Below are positions 1 to 10,318 of a DNA stretch of 64,000 nucleotides, piece by piece. The stretch comes from Diploptera punctata (taxonomy: Eukaryota > Arthropoda > Insecta > Blattodea > Blaberidae). Numbering within the stretch: position 1 is the first letter of the stretch; each line of letters opens with the position of its first letter. Position numbers and translations under genes: made by a program. The stretch is taken from positions 124,001 through 188,000 of the forward strand of contig JASPKZ010003844.1 of NCBI GenBank assembly GCA_030220185.1, read 5' to 3'. Under the pieces are notes generated by a model. It ran no database searches and was not told where the DNA came from. It worked only from the letters and a program-made list of their open reading frames with translations.

Positions 1-145
1 TATATTTGGATCTGATTTTGATGAAATCGTAATGTAGTAACATAATAATAGGTAGACTATGATGTTGATGAAGATGATGATGATAAAAATAATCTTCTTC
101 TTCTTCCTCCAAGCATGAAAGCTGACAGCTTGTTGTTAATTCATT

Positions 146-277
146 TCAGGTCCGGGGTATAGTGACGTCCTTCCATCGTAGTTGTGGTCTTCCTAAAGAC
201 CTTTGCTGCTGAGGTGTCCAGTCACATACTTTCTTCACTAATCTACTGTTCTCCATTCTATCTATGTGATCGTTCCA
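146..277 (-). pseudogene. LINE C-terminal fragment (about 43 codons)
   Basis: Read on the minus strand, 43 codons and a stop carry the end of a LINE ORF2: the helical motif WNDHIDRMENSR, then SLGRPQLRWKD. The W-x-x-H-x-x-R-M plus G-R-P-x-x-R-W arrangement is the recurring C-terminal signature of LINE copies in this window. The reverse transcriptase region is missing, so this is a 5'-truncated copy. The upstream boundary is the (AAT)n array at 288. The family is nearest the LINE-b/c group but not assigned further. Confidence 0.7.
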
Positions 278-286
278 ATTTATAAT

Positions 287-287
<1 letters not shown>

Positions 288-345
<58 letters not shown>
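288..345. repeat. (TAA)n microsatellite
   Basis: Almost pure TAA array. It abuts the 5' side of the truncated minus-strand LINE fragment at 146-277. Confidence 0.95.
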
Positions 346-346
<1 letters not shown>

Positions 347-780
347 TACATCACTACAAAAAAGGTGATAGACCCTACAATTCGAAAATTTGCTACTGGT
401 TTATAAAGGTTGTAGTAGAACTACTTCGGTAGGTTAAAACGTGGATGTTAAAACTGAAAGCAAATACGATATTTATTGTACTTCCATTTATGTTGGCCTG
501 CAGCAATTGCAAAAGAAGAAGAGACTTATGGAGGAAACGTGCAAGTCAACCTTTGACTTGGTCTAGATATCAACCTTTTAAAGTGGAGCAAATCTTATAC
601 TGACACAGATGGAGAAGTCTTGACGATTTTTACTGCAATTCTACAAATTCATAGCGGATACAAAGGTTTTCAACTTATAAATACCACAATTAAATTTAAC
701 ACTTTCTCGTTTTTACCTTTTTAACTTAGGAAGTCGTGTTAATATTCATTTCTTTCCTAATTCTAAACAGTATACTTCTT
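346..780. other. No recognisable feature
   Basis: AT-rich unique-looking sequence. I see no coding frame, TIR pair or tRNA-like box here. Confidence 0.5.
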
Positions 781-934
781 ATCTATGAGTTCAAATCGGA
801 TCCCCAAAGCTGTTTGCAATTATATACCAAGAGGACGAAGATCACTGGGCCGTCCTATGAAACGCTGGAGGGAAAATTTTCTATAGGATCGTAACAGGCC
901 TTGGCCTAATACTTGGAAGGAAGAAGAAGAAGAA
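781..934 (+). pseudogene. LINE-b 3' end with (GAA)n tail
   Basis: Codons 785-886 encode MSSNRIPKAVCNYIPRG, then RRSLGRPMKRWREN and a stop. A short 3' UTR and a (GAA)n tail (about 918-934) follow. The peptide nearly matches the end of the minus-strand copy at 44744-45118, where only one residue differs (C to Y at VCN/VYN). The UTR also matches. This is a severely 5'-truncated retrotransposed copy of the same subfamily. Confidence 0.8.
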
Positions 935-1019
935 TATACTTGTTATCGTCTTCTCATTACAAAAAAGTGTGGAGAAGTTTGTACGCAATTTCATACATAT
1001 TCACTTATTTTTGTAATAG

Positions 1020-1090
1020 GGCATTCCTAAGTAAAGAGCAAAGTTTTTCGGGTTCGATTCCCGACCTGGGACAAGCTGATTTTTCTCAAA
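1020..1090 (+). other. tRNA-like B-box fragment (possible SINE relic)
   Basis: The segment GGTTCGATTCC at 1051-1061 matches the RNA polymerase III B box, followed by a GC-rich arm (CGACCTGGG) as in the tRNA T-arm. No clear A box lies upstream and no body sequence matches the other SINE families. Confidence 0.35.
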
Positions 1091-1213
1091 TTAAATTTTC
1101 GAATTATCTTAAGGTAAGCAGTATTTTATTTAACGACGGATTTGAACCTTCGAACCTTGTAAGAATTCTCTCAATGTCTATGTGTGGATGTATTATTTGG
1201 CGATTCTTGTTTA

Positions 1214-1238
1214 ATTATATATATATATATATATATAG
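1214..1238. repeat. (TA)n microsatellite
   Basis: Short uninterrupted TA array. Confidence 0.9.
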
Positions 1239-1370
1239 TTTAGAATGGAAATCATGAAGATGACATTACGTCAAGAATGAATAAATATAAATTAGTAATA
1301 CCTCGATTAATAAGTATTTTATGGGATAAAAATTTTATAATAAAAAAAATAACATTTTAATAAAATTAGT

Positions 1371-1634
1371 CCACAGCTGTGGTCTCAAGGTAGCGTGCTG
1401 CCTTGTCACACAGCGGACCCGGGTTCTATTCCCGGTCGGGACAGGCTCCTGGGTGGGGTTTTTTCGGGGGTTTTCCCCGAAAACCATCCGGCTATCATCA
1501 TCATCCTTCACCGATGTGGAAAGTAACGGGAAGCTACCACACCTATAATTCCCTAGTAAAGCTGCAAAGCATATCATGAAAATGCTATGATTGCAAAGAA
1601 AGACCTACCCTCGGGCAGAATTACTATGGATGGA
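1371..1634 (+). mobile_element. SINE-A, tRNA-derived SINE, near complete
   Basis: The head resembles a tRNA, with a B-box-like GGGTTCTATTCCC at 1421-1433 just before the GTCGGGACAGG arm. The body runs through GAAAACCATCCGGC and a TAATTCCCTAGTAAAGCTG block to a tail, AAAGACCTACCCTCGGGCAG. The same body occurs at 20022-20325, 20430-20557, 38239-38550 and 55414-55734. The 3' tail matches the 3' end of LINE-e at 52110-52170, so LINE-e is the likely source of the enzymes that moved it. No clear target duplication was seen for this copy. Confidence 0.8.
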
Positions 1635-1734
1635 TAATACAATTGTCAAAAATACGATAAAGTACGGTTCAAGATCATGGCATTTCAAAGTAAGAACAAT
1701 AGATAAATTACATTAATCAGAAATGGATTTCTAG

Positions 1735-2292
1735 CGACCATCAGCATGGATTTCGAGGAGAGAGAAAATTAGAAATAATGTTATATTTATAAGAGAAAAG
1801 ATGAAAGCGCAAGGATCCCTAGTACAGACTATTAAAGCAACAACACAATCTAGATGGTTTGGATGTAATGAATTAATGACAGAAGTCGAATTACTGAAGA
1901 TGTTTTATGAATGGAATGCGAACAGGAAGAAGGAAGAGGTGAATACCTAAACTAACTTGGATACAAGAAATAATCAAAAGAATGAAGGAAAGAAATTGGA
2001 AGAAGGGGCAAGTAAAAATAGAGATGAACAGAGATCGTCTATATAATCTTCAAATAGGAACAGAAGATGTTGAAGTTATTGTAAAACCTGAGAATATTAA
2101 ATTATGTTTACTGTATAAAAATAAGGGCTGTACGTATATCAATTCTACATTGTATTTTTCGTCTTTTTAAAATTTATTATAAATTGTTTACTGTAGGCCT
2201 ATAATTGTAAATCTAAATATACTTTGTATATTTGTACTGGTTACATAGAAGAGACGGTCTTATAACCTTAACTCGACCGGATAAATAAAACA

Positions 2293-2296
<4 letters not shown>
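1735..2296 (+). pseudogene. Decayed LINE-c 3' end
   Basis: Broken frames read DFEERE, then FIREKMKAQGSLVQTI and SRWFGCNE, aligning with the REKMxxxxxIxDxIxxxxLxWYGH region of LINE-c copies at 22.8 and 34.8 kb. Several frameshifts and stops are present, and the expected GHVxRM is degraded. The 3' end (about 2262-2296) reads CCTTAACTCGACCGG then AATAAA. Variants of this end also occur at 11650-11680 and 22055-22080. The (ATT)n array that follows is probably the tail. Confidence 0.6.

Positions 2297-2360
<64 letters not shown>
2295..2360. repeat. (ATT)n microsatellite, probable LINE tail
   Basis: Trinucleotide array starting directly after the AATAAA-containing LINE end. Confidence 0.9.
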
Positions 2361-2361
<1 letters not shown>

Positions 2362-2367
2362 GACCCC

Positions 2368-2404
2368 ATTGTGCAACAGGCCTAGAAGGTCACATGTTGA
2401 CGCC
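2368..2404. repeat. Fragment resembling the SINE-G distal end
   Basis: GTGCAACAGGCCTAGAAGG resembles the distal end of the SINE-G copy at 31160-31180 (GCGCAACAGACCTAGAAGG). A related piece lies at 11868-11882 in the opposite orientation. It is too short to be certain. Confidence 0.3.
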
Positions 2405-2443
2405 ATTTTTTGTTGATTAACAAGAATAATGATAATGATAAGG

Positions 2444-2495
<52 letters not shown>

Positions 2496-2508
2496 TAATA
2501 ATAATAGA
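2444..2508. repeat. (AAT)n microsatellite
   Basis: Slightly interrupted AAT/GAT array. Confidence 0.9.
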
Positions 2509-2544
2509 TCATGTACTCGCTGATCTGAATAGTAGATAATTATA

Positions 2545-3203
2545 TCTAATATATAAAAATGAATGTTTGTTTGTTCGTTGGTATTCTATGCGCGGTCAAA
2601 CCGTTGATCCGATTTTGATGAGTTTTTGCAAAATGTTCAGGAGATTCCCGGGATGAACATAGGCTATAAGCGAGTTGTATGTAATACTCAACCCCTTCAC
2701 CCCTAAAAATCACTCTTTGTAGCGAAAAACGTGAAATAAAGTCCCTATTTTGACGCTTAAATGGCTTACGCTGCCTAAACCATAACAAATACACCAAATT
2801 AATGTACACAGAATTGAATATCTCAAAAAATCTACAAAAAAGTCCTGGACAGCAAATGTTTATGTTTTACGGATAAATCAAAATAACCATTTCTGACTTT
2901 CATTGATTCCAAGAAGATCGGGATAAGTAGATTCCCGGGCAAGCGTAGTCTGTCATACCGTTCATCCGATTGTGATGAGGCTTTTTGAAAAATGTTCAGG
3001 AGATTCCGGGGATGAACATAGGCTATAAGAGGGTTGTAATACTCAACCACTTCACCCCTAAAAATCACTCTTTGTAATGAAAAACGTGAAATAAAATCCC
3101 TATTTTGACGCTGATTCCCGGGCAAGCATAGCAGCTCAAGGCTGGTGGTAAAAACACGTTAACATTTATTTAGGAGTAGCAGCGCACGCCGGGTATTAAC
3201 TAG
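2545..3203 (+). mobile_element. Non-autonomous Helitron, apparently complete
   Basis: The element begins with TC (2545-2546) in TCTAATATATAAAAATGAATG. It ends with CGCCGGGTATTAACTAG at 3203 and sits between a host A and T. These are the expected Helitron features: 5'-TC, 3'-CTAG, insertion at AT, no TIR, no target duplication. It is 659 bp with no Rep/helicase coding. It holds an internal repeat: the segment around 2585-2760 (TTCAGGAGATTC, ACATAGGCTATAAG, ACCCCTAAAAATCACTC) recurs at 2960-3115. The same sequence family occurs inverted at 15297-16417. Confidence 0.8.
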
Positions 3204-3344
3204 TTCTTCTTCTTCTTCTTCCTTTCATGTGATAGACCTAGTGGTCTGTTACGGTCTCAATCCAACGTTTGAAGGGTATGCCCAAAGATCTCTTGCCTGG
3301 TGGCTCGTAATTTAAGATTTTACATGGTATTTCTTGTTCTGCTC
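3204..3344 (-). pseudogene. LINE-b 3' end, very short, with (GAA)n tail
   Basis: On the minus strand the frame reads LNYEPPGKRSLGIPFKRW, then ETVTDH and a stop. The UTR ends in a (GAA)n tail at 3204-3220 that abuts the Helitron 3' end. Its upstream edge is the (GAA)n tail of the next LINE copy, so two truncated LINE ends lie head to tail. Confidence 0.7.
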
Positions 3345-3829
3345 ATTCTTCTTCTTCTTCTTCTTCTTCACTTTACGGGCTAGGCAAATTGTCTGTTCCG
3401 CCTCACAGTTGTTCTGTCCATCTTTTCGCTGCCTTCCCACATTCCTTGAACCTCTTGGCTTGTTGTTGAATGCTGCTCTTGGTAATCTTGATACATTCAT
3501 TCTTTCCACACGTGTAAACCATTTCTCTCTATATTCTCTTATTTTCTCATCCAATGGATATATATTTAACTCTGTTCTTATATCTTCATTCCTTATCCGA
3601 TCCAATCTTGTGCAGCCTTTTGTTCTTCTTCTTACGTGATATTTCCAGTTGTTTCTGTATTTTTGTACATATTCCATGACTGATTCTGTTTGTAATTTTT
3701 TGAGAATCTCAGAATTCCTTTTATGGTCTGTTCTTGAGTAACCTGCAGTACGTCTTATAAATTTCATTTCTGCCGCAATTAGTCTTTGTTCATCTACACT
3801 GCGAATTGTCCAGGTCTCACTGCCGTAAC

Positions 3830-3835
<6 letters not shown>
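3345..3835 (-). pseudogene. LINE-b C-terminal region, in-frame duplicated or chimeric
   Basis: A 151-codon frame (3767-3312) contains two successive copies of the LINE C-terminal helical domain. The first reads MKFIRRTAGYSRTDHKRN to YRNNWKYHV. The second reads GCTRLDRIRNEDIRTEL to REKWFTRVERM, then GSRNVGRQRKDGQ. A normal LINE has one such domain, so this is an in-frame tandem fusion of two related ends. A (GAA)n tail lies at 3345-3370. Sequence upstream of the first ATG (to about 3835) still reads as LINE on the minus strand. Confidence 0.7.

Positions 3836-3925
<90 letters not shown>
3831..3925. repeat. (AAT)n microsatellite
   Basis: Long nearly pure AAT array directly upstream of the minus-strand LINE. 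Confidence 0.95.
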
Positions 3926-4079
3926 TGAATTACAACGTAATTTAACTGTTGATAACTATTTTCCATATTTCTGACTGGGCTAAACATTCTTGTTAGAACT
4001 GATCTTTAACATCTGTGATTATTTCACTGAAGTTCGGAAGCTCTGTATTTTTAAATCCTTATTTCCACCGGCTTTCTTC

Positions 4080-4275
4080 GGCAGGGAAGTAAAGCCGCTG
4101 TTCCCGTGTCATAGAGTTACGACGAATAAAAGAACGTGCACCCCTCGGGATCTATAAGATGCGAAAGGAAACGGGAAGATACGAGATTATTTACATATCC
4201 CTAGTAAAACTGTAAATATATGCTGAGTTAGCAGTGAAGGACCTGTCCTTGGGCAGAAAACTAAGAATAATAACT
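4080..4275 (+). mobile_element. SINE-A, degraded copy
   Basis: Blocks shared with SINE-A are visible: GGAAACGGGAAG, then CCCTAGTAAAACTG, then the LINE-e-like tail GCAGTGAAGGACCTGTCC followed by TTGGGCAG. The tRNA-like head is not recognisable. Confidence 0.5.
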
Positions 4276-4582
4276 AAGAGGTGGCAATCATCTATGGATT
4301 GTTCGGTGTGCCACATCTGGAACCAGTTGTGGCTCCATGATGGCTAATACCTTAGTGGTTATCAGTTGGGGATTTAACCACTTAGCCCTCGCGTGACTAG
4401 CGGCGTGTGGTGTTCAGCTGGTAGTCCATGTGGAGTTAGGTGAAATGAGGTGTCACATCTCTAGAGCTAAACTATGAATGAATGTATGCAAATAGTAACA
4501 TTAAATTCGTGTAGTGAAGCCGATTGACAATGTTCTGGGTATATGAACTTATAATCAGATTAATATTACAATTTTAGTAAAA
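4276..4582. other. No recognisable feature
   Basis: Nothing coding is seen. A moderately GC-rich stretch at 4300-4470 may be an old repeat, but I could not match it within the window. Confidence 0.4.
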
Positions 4583-5475
4583 ATATGAACTTGTTCTTTA
4601 ATATTTATGTAGAATTTACACTAATGAAATGGAAACAAAACTGCAAAGGTATGGATATCCCAATAGGCAACAGCTTTCTGCTGACATTACAATTTGCTGA
4701 TGATAAACTGGTTTTAGCACAAGACAAATTTGATATGGATTTCATGATAAAAAGGTTGAATAACACCTATGAATCATGGGGTCTCACAGTAAATTTACAA
4801 AAGCAGAATATTTGGTAATAAATAGCAATGAAAGAAAAAATGTAACATTTGAAGAAGGAATTCAAATAAAGCAAGTGAAACGAACTACATATTTGGGAAT
4901 AATTATGGATAACATTGAAGGTATAGGCAAAGAGAACATACAGCATGGAATTGAATTGAGTAGCAAAATAATATCGTCGTTAAATTCCATATGGTGGGAT
5001 AAGCATATTTGGAAAGACACAAAAAATATATTGGTAAAACATTGGTGGAATCTGTTGCAATGTATGGAAGTGAGGAATGGACAATCAATAAGTACTACAA
5101 GAATAGACTAATAGCTCTAGAACTGGATTATTTACGCAGAAGTGCCAGAAAGTAAAAATTAGAACATGTCACAAATAAGGAAATTAGAAGCATAATGGAA
5201 GCAGAAGAAAGCATGTTTGAAAGAATTGAGGACAAGGAATTAAAATGGTTAGGACATATTTTAAGAATTGAAGATGAGCGATGGCCGAAGCAACTATATC
5301 AATGGCAACCGACCAGAAAGAAGAAAAGAGGGAGACCAAAGTTAACATGGAAGGAAATCATGAGGATAGTAATGCAAGCAAGAGGGCTAAACAATGAAGA
5401 TGCCCAAGATCGTAGGCTTTGAAGGTTTGGCATGGGAAGATGGCAGCAGCTGTAAAAACCAGAAGATAGAATAGA
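4583..5475 (+). pseudogene. LINE-d, 3' half of ORF2 (RT motif C to C-terminus)
   Basis: The frame opens at FNIYVEFTLMKW. It contains the reverse transcriptase catalytic box QFADDKLVLAQD (about 4690-4725), the thumb region (SWGLTVNLQK) and YLGIIMD. After frameshifts at about 4800 and 5040 the C-terminal ELKWLGHILRIEDERWPKQL and GRPKLTWKEI follow (to about 5420). The parent enzyme would reverse-transcribe LINE RNA at the target site. This copy lacks the endonuclease and RT fingers and has at least two frameshifts. A close relative lies at 57696-58310. Confidence 0.8.
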
Positions 5476-5938
5476 TAGAACTTGTCTCTCTATATCTTTA
5501 CCATGGCTTAAATGAGAGTTCAGTATTTACAACATGCAGTAAGTTACGACTAAGAAATTAGCCTTAGGAAACGAGCCTGGATACATTTTTTATGTTTTAA
5601 GTTAATAAACATAAAACAAGCTGGCACATGTCAACGACCTGTATTTCGAATATATTCATCATTCACTTACCGGATGAATGGTTTTTCCTTGTTAGACCTG
5701 CGCGCAACAAGTATCCCGGAGTGACAGATTTAAAGATCTTGATATAAGCAACAAGTATACCTATGTTTTATTATAGGATTTTGCATTGCACAACACTCTT
5801 CAAGGTTAAGGTTAAATGCAGCATAGAAAATGATTAAAAAGATTTTTATGCATATATGTGCAGCTTATATCTCGATTCGATGTTCAGGGATTCACCCAGA
5901 CCGAAGTCGATGGACTTTTCAAGACATAAACATCATGA
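5476..5938. other. No recognisable feature
   Basis: AT-rich sequence with no supported gene or repeat. Confidence 0.5.
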
Positions 5939-5939
5939 T

Positions 5940-5940
5940 T

Positions 5941-5988
<48 letters not shown>

Positions 5989-6070
5989 GTAGTAGTAGTA
6001 GTAATAGTAGCAGCAGCAGTAGTATTACTACTACTACTACTATTACTACTACTACTACTACTACTACTAA
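5940..6070. repeat. Compound trinucleotide microsatellite
   Basis: (ATT)n passes into (AGT)n, a short AGC run and then (ACT)n. The sequential one-base changes of unit suggest stepwise evolution of one array. Confidence 0.95.
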
Positions 6071-6534
6071 ATATCCTCGATTCGTGTCCAACTCAAGGTC
6101 GAGTCTGATGCACCGTCATAGGGGCGGATGAACGAAATGAAAGGAAGTGGATGAGATGATAATGGAGAAATGGTTGGATGAAATTTGCGACAGGAGAAAA
6201 CGGGAGAAATTCCGAGAAAAAACCTGCCCAAGCTCCGTTTCATCCACCACATAACGAACATGAAGTGACCGAGACTACTACTATAATTCGTCTGGCTTAA
6301 CTTTGCGAGAAATTTGTAGAAAGATACAGCTGTGCTCACCTCTCTTACTCGCACCAGTGTGGTCGGTGTTTCTTCACCAGATGTTAATAGGAGTAAGGGG
6401 GAAGGCGAAAACTGACAACAGGTTGGGTTCTATCTTTTGTGCTAGGGCGAAAGCGGTCAAGGATCTACCCTTATATCTCCATCTCTCTCTTTGCCAAATT
6501 AAGCCAGATATACACTACTATCGCTACTACTACC
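6071..6534. other. Unclassified sequence between two microsatellites
   Basis: A purine-rich stretch (6120-6240) with higher GC than its surroundings, then unremarkable sequence. No frame resembles a known family. It may be an old repeat. Confidence 0.4.
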
Positions 6535-6537
6535 ATT

Positions 6538-6541
6538 GCTT

Positions 6542-6586
<45 letters not shown>

Positions 6587-6600
6587 ATAATAATAATTTA
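6538..6600. repeat. (CTA)n microsatellite ending in (ATA)n
   Basis: Array of CTA units followed by ATA units. Confidence 0.95.
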
Positions 6601-6645
6601 TTTATTTCATATGATGACGTAGTTAAGACCGTAAGGTTAAATTAT

Positions 6646-7039
6646 GACTAATTAACTAACTCACTGGCACTATCGAACACGTAGGTTCATGGCCGCGCGG
6701 ACATAAGCTCTCCATACATCCCTAACCTGAGTTGATGTTTTCCAATCATTCCCCGTACAATCTACTTCCCTTAAATCATAGTTAATGTTATTCTCCCACC
6801 TCATTCTTGGTCTACCAACTGGGCGTTTTTCTTTCCCCATTCGTGCCACATGTCCTACCCATCGCAGTCTACGAAACTTAAATGTTCTTATTAGATCTGG
6901 CTTCCTATAAAGATAATATAGTTCATTATGCAGTTTTCTCCATTCACCTGTCTGTTCATCTCTCTTTGGTCCAAACATTTTCCTAAGAACTTTCATATCA
7001 AATACTCATCTCCTTTCCTCCCTTAAAGTAAGAGTCCAT
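6646..7039 (-). pseudogene. LINE-a, 5'-truncated, with target duplication
   Basis: The minus-strand frame (6996-6670) reads FGPKRDEQTGEWRKLH, RLRWVGHVARMG, GRPRMRWENNINYD and ends NLRVR-stop. A short (GTTA)n-like tail follows at the 6650 side. GTTAAATTAT occurs on both sides (6636-6645 and 7040-7049), a plausible 10-bp target duplication. Only about 390 bp of the LINE 3' end was inserted. The KEKRPVG junction lacks residues found in other copies (WKLLVGKPEG), so it carries an internal deletion. Confidence 0.8.
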
Positions 7040-7231
7040 GTTAAATTATACAGTTATTAACAATTATAATGACTATGAATTATCTGCAGTTAAATTAATA
7101 ATACATAAATGGCATATACAATGGGCAGATGATAATTAAAGTACAAAATAAATTAAAATAGTTATAATAGGCTTAATAAATAATAATAATCTATGACTTG
7201 ATTAAATTATTGGCTTGATTTGCTAGATAAT

Positions 7232-7335
7232 TCAAACTGAAAGCAGATGATGAAGCGTAAGTTTTCGAAAGGCCTCCTACAAAACTACGCTGATGATTGT
7301 TGAGGACGACTGAGATCTCAGGTACCGTTTTATAT
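7232..7335. repeat. Family R fragment
   Basis: GAAAGGCCTCCTAC, then GTTGAGGACGAC and AGGTACCG occur in the same order as in the right arm of the foldback at 37680-37921 (GAAAGGCCTATGG, GTTGAGGACGACGG). A third relative lies near 47040-47190. Confidence 0.45.
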
Positions 7336-7560
7336 TTCATAAAATTTTGGTTCGATAATGAAATTTAAAAAAAATAATAATTGGTTATACTTGTAGGCCT
7401 ATAGTATATTGTCTCAGAAAATATTCAGTGAATTTGGTTTTAACTGTTTTGAGTCAGGCAGTCCATTAAAAGAGAGGAGAGGGAATTCCAGAGACTATTA
7501 ACCGAAACAAGGAAGGGAGTCGTGAGTATTCGATGTAGAGGTACAGTAGTTCACATATGA

Positions 7561-7565
7561 ATGAA

Positions 7566-7607
<42 letters not shown>

Positions 7608-8300
7608 GTATCATGGCAGCTGCCGCCGTCTTCCGGAAACCAAACGCCATTCCTCTCTGTCCATGATCTTCCTCCATTCCTCTGATATTCATAGCTGCTT
7701 GTACCCCTTCTATCCAAGTTTTCTTCGGTCTTCCTCTCTTCCTCCTTTCCATTGTGATCCATTCCATAACAATTTTTGGCAATCTTTGCTCTGGCATTCT
7801 TTTAACATGACCATACCACTGCAATATTTTCTTTTCTATAATGTCCATGATGTCCGGCTCCTCTTGTACACCCATAATTTCCCTTATTTCTTTATTTCGT
7901 ATTCTATCCATTCTACATTTTCCAGCTGATCTTCTTAAAACATCCATTTCTGTACTTAAAATTCTTTTCATTTACCTGATAGGAATTTGCCAGACTTCAG
8001 CACCACATGTTAAAATGCTCTGAATTATGGTTTTATATATTTGTAATTTTCTATTTTTTTTTTAATATTTTTGCTCCACCAAACAGAGTTTAAAGCATTT
8101 ATTACTTATTTTGTTTGTGCGATTCTATTTTTAATTTCCACTGTGTTATCGCCTGAATGGTCTAATTTTGTTCCTAAATAAGTGCATTGAATACTAGGTT
8201 TTAGTTCTTCTCCATTGTTGAAATTTATATTTTCCATTTCTTCTCCTATACACAGGTATTTAGTTTTCTAAATGTTTATATAAAGTCCCCATTTTTCATA
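7561..8300 (-). pseudogene. LINE-c, 3' part of ORF2 with (ATG)n tail
   Basis: The minus-strand frame (7971-7498) reads LSTEMDVLRRSAGKCRMD, then LQWYGHVKRMPEQRLPK, GRPKKTWIEGVQAAMN and GFRKTAAAA, running into a (GAT)n tail. Upstream (8300-7972) broken frames give YLGTKLDHSGDN and NALNSVWWSKNI, the connector after the RT. A near-identical 3' end lies on the plus strand at 46496-46850, where the tail is (AAT)n. Frameshifts separate the upstream pieces. Confidence 0.8.
7566..7608. repeat. (CAT)n microsatellite forming the LINE-c tail
   Basis: The array lies exactly where the LINE-c coding strand ends, so it is the expanded 3' tail of that copy. Confidence 0.9.
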
Positions 8301-8382
8301 TTCAAAAGGCAAAAATATTTATTCCTAGATTTGCAGCAAATCTAGTAATAAGGATGTTGCCTTTTTCTTTAATTGTACAGTA

Positions 8383-8590
8383 TAGAATCTTGGGAATTTC
8401 CATTAGCTTTTCTAGCAATATATTTAATCGAAATGGCTGTGTTGAAATCCAGGTATTTCCCCTTACGAGATATAAAGTTAATTACCTACAGTATGTCAAT
8501 TTTGTGGTTTTTCGCAATTTTCACATTTCCGAGGCAAATGAGAAAGAAATTACTTTTGAATCAGTTACCGCTGGTGCTTACAATTAGATG
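8383..8590 (+). repeat. Family S, copy 1 (coding-like)
   Basis: A plus-strand frame reads FLAIYLIEMAVLKSRYF, then PLRDIKLITYSMSILWFF. The homologous stretch at 16840-17025 has the same order of words (GCTTTTCTAGCAATATATTT versus a TTTTCTCTAGCAGTATATTT variant, CCCCTTAAGAGATAT). The nature of the family is unknown. Confidence 0.5.
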
Positions 8591-9008
8591 AAGACGTAAG
8601 TAAAAACAATATTTAACTCTATCATTTGTAGGCCCATATATGGAGGGAATTTGAAAAATTAACTTACTTTTTCCTTTATTTCGAATAAGTAGGGACTTTA
8701 CTGTACGTTTTATAAAATAAATTGTTAATTAAGCTTATTATTTTAACTGTTTAATAACGCTATTTTTTCTCGATGTCAAGGATATTATCTTATATTTCAG
8801 CAATAGCAAATAGTAGTTTCCTAAAGAACCCAATATAATTTTAATTAATGTCTAACTTTTTATTCTGCTTTGTTGATTTATCAATATTAGACTTTATTTA
8901 TTTTAGTTTATGTTCCCTATAACGATCTTTTTACCTTATAGATAACTGTTATACCCTTAAAATGTTTGTGTAAGACCACTCTACGGTGTAATTCATTTAC
9001 ATGTGTAT
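8591..9008. other. No recognisable feature
   Basis: AT-rich sequence without supported features. Confidence 0.5.
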
Positions 9009-9009
9009 A

Positions 9010-9300
9010 CAGGATATGCTAATTAGTAGAGCAAAGGACTTAAAATAACTATAATTTGATAACAGTACGCTACAAGCCAGAAGGTCGATGTTCGTGTCCT
9101 GATAGGGTCAGAATTTTTAAATTGTCCTAAATCTTTTGGTCTTGGGATCTACTCAGCCTCTTAACTGAAATGAGTATCATTTTTTTTAGAGTAACGGCGG
9201 CCGTTACGCAGAGCTGACAACACTGCTGACATTCTATGCCGATTATTTAAAAAGGTGAGAGTCTTAACGTCTTACTATCCCAAAGTCTCCCAATAATATA
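9010..9300 (+). mobile_element. SINE-I, diverged copy
   Basis: It shares with the copies at 31.9, 53.7 and 62.5 kb the ordered blocks GGGTCAGAATTTTTAAA, CAGCCTCTTAACTGAAATGAG, GGCGGCCGTTACGCAG and CTGACA. The 5' part (AGGTCGATGTTCGTGTCCTG) is a decayed B-box region. It is a polymerase III-type, tRNA-derived, non-coding retroposon. Confidence 0.65.
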
Positions 9301-9394
9301 TGCATGAAAAAAAAACAAAGGCCATCTGCCCCGAGTATTAGAAAGCATTGAAGTATTTTTATATATATGCCCGAATGAGTAATACTAATTAAAC

Positions 9395-10026
9395 TAACTA
9401 ACTCACTGATACTATCGAACCCGTAGGTTCATGGCCGCGCGGACATAAGTTCTCCACACATCCCTATCTTGAGCTAATGTTTTCCAATCATACTCTGTAT
9501 AATCTACTTCCCTCAAATTATGGTTAATGCTATTCTCCCATCTCATTCTTGGTCTACCAACTGGCCGTTTTCCCTGTTTATCCTACTAGAAGCTTCCATG
9601 CCCCTCTTATTTCCCATTCGTACCACATGTCCTGCCCAACGCAGACTACGAGACTTAACTGTTCTTATTATATCTGGTTTCCTATAAAGATCATGTAGTT
9701 CATTGTTATGTAGTCTTCCATTTCTATGTCTGTTCATCTCTCTTTGGTTCAAAAATCTTCCTGAGAACTTTATTTTCAAATAGGCCTACTCGTAATTTTT
9801 TCTCCTTAAAATAAGAATCCGTGATTCGTATCCATATAATATAATTGAGAAAATAATAGTTTTAATAATAGGTATCATTGCAGCCAAGTTTTATGAATGT
9901 TCAGTTTAAAGTTCTTTGGGAAAAGTTGGAACGACAGGAGTCCTTGTAATGCATAATAGCATGCATTTCCAGAATTGAGTCTATGTTTAATTTCTTTGTG
10001 CATCTCATTCCTATTTGTAATTATTT
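9395..10026 (-). pseudogene. LINE-a, 5'-truncated and decayed
   Basis: Minus-strand fragments read NQREMNRHRNGRLHNNEL, YRKPDIIRTVKSRSLRWAGHVVRMG and, near 9430, the shared terminal GCGGCCATGAACCTACGG. The reading frame is broken by a deletion around the GKPEGKRPVG segment. Homology to LINE-a continues to the TTGTAATTATT word near 10026, where host-like sequence begins. Confidence 0.75.
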
Positions 10027-10318
10027 AGCGGGGTCAATTCCGTGAAATATATTTTTAATTATCTCCTGGTTTAAAATAGTAAATTATAATCGGATTAAAG
10101 CAACATTGGGCATAGTTAGTTATTGGGAAAAGTTGGAACGACAGGAGTCCTTGTAATGCATAATAGCATGCATTTCCAGAATTGAGTCTATGTTAAATTT
10201 CCTTGTGCATCTCATTCCTATTTGTAATTATTTAGCAGGGTTAATTCCGTGAAATACATTTTTAATGTTCTCCTGGTTTAAAATAGCAAATGATAATCGA
10301 ATTAAAGCAACACTGGGA
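9918..10318. repeat. Tandem duplication, period 217 bp
   Basis: The sequence from GGGAAAAGTTGGAACGACAG at 9918 to about 10134 is repeated from 10135 to about 10318. Both copies include the 5' end of the LINE-a fragment plus flanking host DNA, so the duplication happened after the insertion. Confidence 0.85.

Noticed and set aside
3334..3639. Open frame with hydrophobic N-terminus resembling a signal peptide
   Set aside because: It is antisense to the LINE at 3312-3767, and its Phe run is the complement of the (GAA)n tail.
5830..6108. Open frames made of runs of Leu, Ile, Thr or Tyr
   Set aside because: They are translations of trinucleotide microsatellites (the same holds at 6303-6651, 22219-22614, 28934-29146, 30582-30887 and 45374-45705).
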